Below the pieces are notes generated by a model, which was not told the origin of the DNA, did not search any database, and was given only the letters and a program-made list of their open reading frames with translations. Shown here in pieces: positions 25,046-27,218 of a stretch of 27,218 nucleotides of DNA. The stretch covers positions 1-27,218 of the IMG/VR virus record IMGVR_UViG_3300042291_001104; one strand, written 5' to 3'. This stretch comes from a virus. A program made the position numbers and the translations under genes. Positions within the stretch are counted from its first letter, which is position 1. Each line of letters starts with the position of its first letter.

Positions 25046-27205
25046 ATGGATATTAGAACCTTATTAACCCGAGTAGATGTGATTGAAAACAATCAACTAT
25101 CTCTTAAAAAATACCTATCAGAGAGTTTATACAATACTCCTGAGATGCAATTGCATTGGAAACGTATCGACGAAGGATTTGTAAGAGGATATGAAAAGTA
25201 TCTTGCAGAAGTTGCTCTAACTCCTGATCAAATTCAAAGTATCTTCAAACAAGCATCGGGTGGTGCTGCGGCAGGTGAAGCACCCAAGGATCCTGGAAAG
25301 TTAGCTGCACTTGTAGATAAAGTGCTGCCTGCAGATCAAGCAGGTGCTTTAGAAAAGACATTGCCTGCTCCAGATGCAGGTCCAGTTCAAGGTTTTGAAC
25401 AAAAAGCCGCAGCAGCGGTACAGAACATTCAAGGTGCAGACCCAGCAACTAAACAGAGTTTGATGCAGTGGATCAAGCAAGGTGTTTCCAAACCTGAAAC
25501 ACAACAGTTGATTTTGGCCGCAGTAGGTGCTGGTGTTGGTAGTTTGATCAGCAAAGTTGGTCCTATACTGAGCATGATTCCAGGTGGTGGCCCAGTTGCT
25601 GCTGCTGTAACAGGTGCAGTCATTGCTGGTGCTGTGTCAGTTGCCAGTGCTAAAATGCAAGGTAAAGATTGGAAGACAGCATTTAAAGGTGCCATCAAGC
25701 CGGCATTGATGGGCGGCGCCAGTGCTGTTATTGGTAACTTGGCCACTACTGCTATCAGTGCAATGACTGGTGGCAATAGCACGCCTGATCAAGCACAACC
25801 GCCCGGAGCATCAGTAAGCATGGGTGATAAGATGCCCGATGGTTCAACAGTTACTGGACTAGAAGGTGGACAAGTTACTGTAACTCGTCCTGACGGTACA
25901 TCAGAAACCATGTCAAATCAAGATTATTACGGCAGAACAGGACAACAAGGTATTGCAGATCCAAATGCCGCTCCTGCAGATTCTGACAAGCCAAAAAGAC
26001 AACTGCCTCAGTGGGCACAAGACCTACAAGATAAACAAAAGACAATTGACGATTTTGCAAACAGAATGGGATTACCTCCTGGTAAGCATGATGTGCAAAT
26101 GCAAGGTGGTGTACCTGTAAGCATTGACGGACAACCTGTTCCGCAAGAGTTATACAATCCACAGCAACAAAGAAACATACAAGCCGCACAACAGATGTCG
26201 GCTATGAATGCCAATAGTGCAGCGATACAGAGCGGTGAAAATCCTAATGCTGATACTTTTAGAAAACAAGCACAAGATCAAGTTGCACTAAATCAACGTA
26301 TGCAGACACAAACAGATGCAGGTGGCATTGGTAAAAACTTTGATGCAGGCATTGCACCCATTGGTGCAAATGGACAACCAATGCGAGCAGTCCCAATGGA
26401 TGAACCGACAATAGGTAGCAATTTTAATGCCGGCATTGCACCTATTGGTGCAAATGGACAACCGATGCGAGCAGTTCCAATGGATGAACCTGCAACTGGA
26501 AGAATGCCCGGTGAAACACCACCTGGAATTAATCGCTTAACAGGTAAACCTTTTGAACCTGCTCCTGCATGGGATCAAATGACTCCTGATCAACAAGCCG
26601 CAGTCACAGCAAGACAACAACAGCAAGCCGCTGATGCTGCCGCAGGAGCACAGAATGCTAAAGACTACTGGGCTAATAAAAATCCCAACACTCGTGGACT
26701 AAAAGAAAGTTTTGCAGAGTCTAAGTATGTTGACAAGCAAGCAACTCTACGCAAGTGGTTGGTTCAAGAATCAAAAGGTCAGCGTATACATGGCCTACAG
26801 TTAAAAGCAACTGTTAAAGAAGGCATCATGGATTCTATCAAAGGAATGTTTGGTGGAGGGAAGAAAGGTGTTGCTCCAGCCGCAGGTGGCGTTACTGCTG
26901 ATGCATTAAACAAAGCATGGGCCACAGCCGGCAGTCCAACCGACAGCGAAGAAGTTGCCAAAGTATTACAAAGTGCAGGCGTTCCTGCAGAAACAGTTAC
27001 TAAAGTATTTGCAGATTTAAAACTTCCACCTCCGGGGTCTCCTGAAACATCCGCAGAAGAACCTGCTAAACCGGGCGAAACACCAGCACCGACTGAACCA
27101 GAAGCACCAGCTGCTGGTAAGGTAAATATCGATGAATTGGTTGCACAAATTAATAAACTTGCACCAGCCGACAAACAAAAAATTATAGCCGCGTTACAAG
27201 GATAA
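25046..27205 (+). CDS. Late-expressed protein of unknown function, probably virion-associated
   Basis: The 719-residue protein is not recognised. The N-terminus (MDIRTLLTRVDVIENNQLSL, to about residue 60) looks helical and charged. Residues about 154-250 are a Gly/Ala-rich hydrophobic region (LILAAVGAGVGSLISKVGPI; VAAAVTGAVIAGAVSVASA; SAVIGNLATTAISAMTGG) that resembles glycine-zipper or membrane-inserting segments. Residues about 250-430 and 490-570 are Gln/Pro/Asn-rich. Two tandem 28-residue repeats occupy 431-486. A charged helical segment (RGLKESFAESKYVDKQATLR) follows near 552-571, and the C-terminus ends with a short helix (VNIDELVAQINKLAPADKQK). A perfect late promoter and a start 24 bases after it indicate late expression, so a virion, internal or ejected protein is plausible. 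No enzyme motif is seen. Confidence 0.85.
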   Translation: MDIRTLLTRVDVIENNQLSLKKYLSESLYNTPEMQLHWKRIDEGFVRGYEKYLAEVALTPDQIQSIFKQASGGAAAGEAPKDPGKLAALVDKVLPADQAGALEKTLPAPDAGPVQGFEQKAAAAVQNIQGADPATKQSLMQWIKQGVSKPETQQLILAAVGAGVGSLISKVGPILSMIPGGGPVAAAVTGAVIAGAVSVASAKMQGKDWKTAFKGAIKPALMGGASAVIGNLATTAISAMTGGNSTPDQAQPPGASVSMGDKMPDGSTVTGLEGGQVTVTRPDGTSETMSNQDYYGRTGQQGIADPNAAPADSDKPKRQLPQWAQDLQDKQKTIDDFANRMGLPPGKHDVQMQGGVPVSIDGQPVPQELYNPQQQRNIQAAQQMSAMNANSAAIQSGENPNADTFRKQAQDQVALNQRMQTQTDAGGIGKNFDAGIAPIGANGQPMRAVPMDEPTIGSNFNAGIAPIGANGQPMRAVPMDEPATGRMPGETPPGINRLTGKPFEPAPAWDQMTPDQQAAVTARQQQQAADAAAGAQNAKDYWANKNPNTRGLKESFAESKYVDKQATLRKWLVQESKGQRIHGLQLKATVKEGIMDSIKGMFGGGKKGVAPAAGGVTADALNKAWATAGSPTDSEEVAKVLQSAGVPAETVTKVFADLKLPPPGSPETSAEEPAKPGETPAPTEPEAPAAGKVNIDELVAQINKLAPADKQKIIAALQG
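26336..26503 (+). repeat. Two tandem 84-base repeats (28 residues each)
   Basis: The units begin at 26336 and 26420. Each encodes N-F-(D/N)-A-G-IAPIGANGQPMRAVPMDEP plus four further residues. The proteins are nearly identical while several third-codon positions differ (for example accc/acct, ccaatg/ccgatg), so the duplication is not brand new. Confidence 0.9.
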
Positions 27206-27218
27206 ACAGGAATAGCAT
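27206..27218 (+). other. Possible ribosome site of a next gene beyond the edge
   Basis: AGGA at 27208-27211 is followed by AT as the last two bases of the window. If the next base is G, an ATG would sit 5 bases after the AGGA. This cannot be confirmed here. Confidence 0.3.

Noticed and set aside
26779-27174. A 131-codon minus-strand frame opposite the end of the 719-residue protein gene.
   Set aside because: Ala/Gly/Ser-rich reading that mirrors the low-complexity coding strand. It is a shadow.

Overview
The window looks like part of the genome of a T4-like, contractile-tailed bacteriophage (Caudoviricetes, myovirus morphology). It is AT-rich and almost fully coding. The gene content is typical of T4-like phages from aquatic environments: oversized baseplate proteins, a gp5 spike that carries a chitinase-type lysozyme, and gp46/gp47/gp55 in one cluster. 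The host cannot be read from the sequence.

Left part, minus strand, 1-19991 (transcribed right to left): a baseplate/tail operon with gaps of only a few bases, or overlaps, between most genes. In transcription order it encodes a tail-tube cap/initiator-like protein (gp48/gp54 type), gp53 wedge, a very large gp27-like hub protein, a gp5-like spike with a C-terminal GH19 glycosidase, gp25 wedge, gp6 wedge, and a giant structural protein of at least 2,973 residues that runs off the left edge and contains an FG-GAP-type beta-propeller.

Middle, 19992-20106: a divergent control region. It has a near-consensus sigma70 promoter facing right, and AT-rich late-promoter-like boxes facing both ways as an inverted repeat.

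Right part, plus strand, 20107-24569: a replication/recombination and regulation cluster with gp55 late sigma factor, gp47 (Mre11-like), gp46 (Rad50-like), a small unknown protein and a GIY-YIG (Seg-type) endonuclease. gp55 and gp47 each have a consensus-like promoter of the form TTGACA-N16/17-TATACT.

Right end, 24565-25015: about 450 bases with no credible gene but dense RNA secondary structure, including a three-way junction, a 7-bp loop pseudoknot, a GNRA-capped hairpin with tandem G-A pairs, and an 8-bp perfect hairpin at its 3' end. A T4-late-like box (TATAAAAA) is placed so that its predicted start falls on the first helix, and a perfect late promoter (TATAAATA) follows the last helix. 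I regard this as a candidate large phage noncoding RNA and the most interesting item in the window. The perfect late promoter then drives a 719-residue, glycine/alanine/proline/glutamine-rich protein of unknown role.

Together the window holds a late structural operon, the sigma factor expected to switch it on, the recombination nuclease that T4-like phages use in replication, and a late-expressed candidate RNA.
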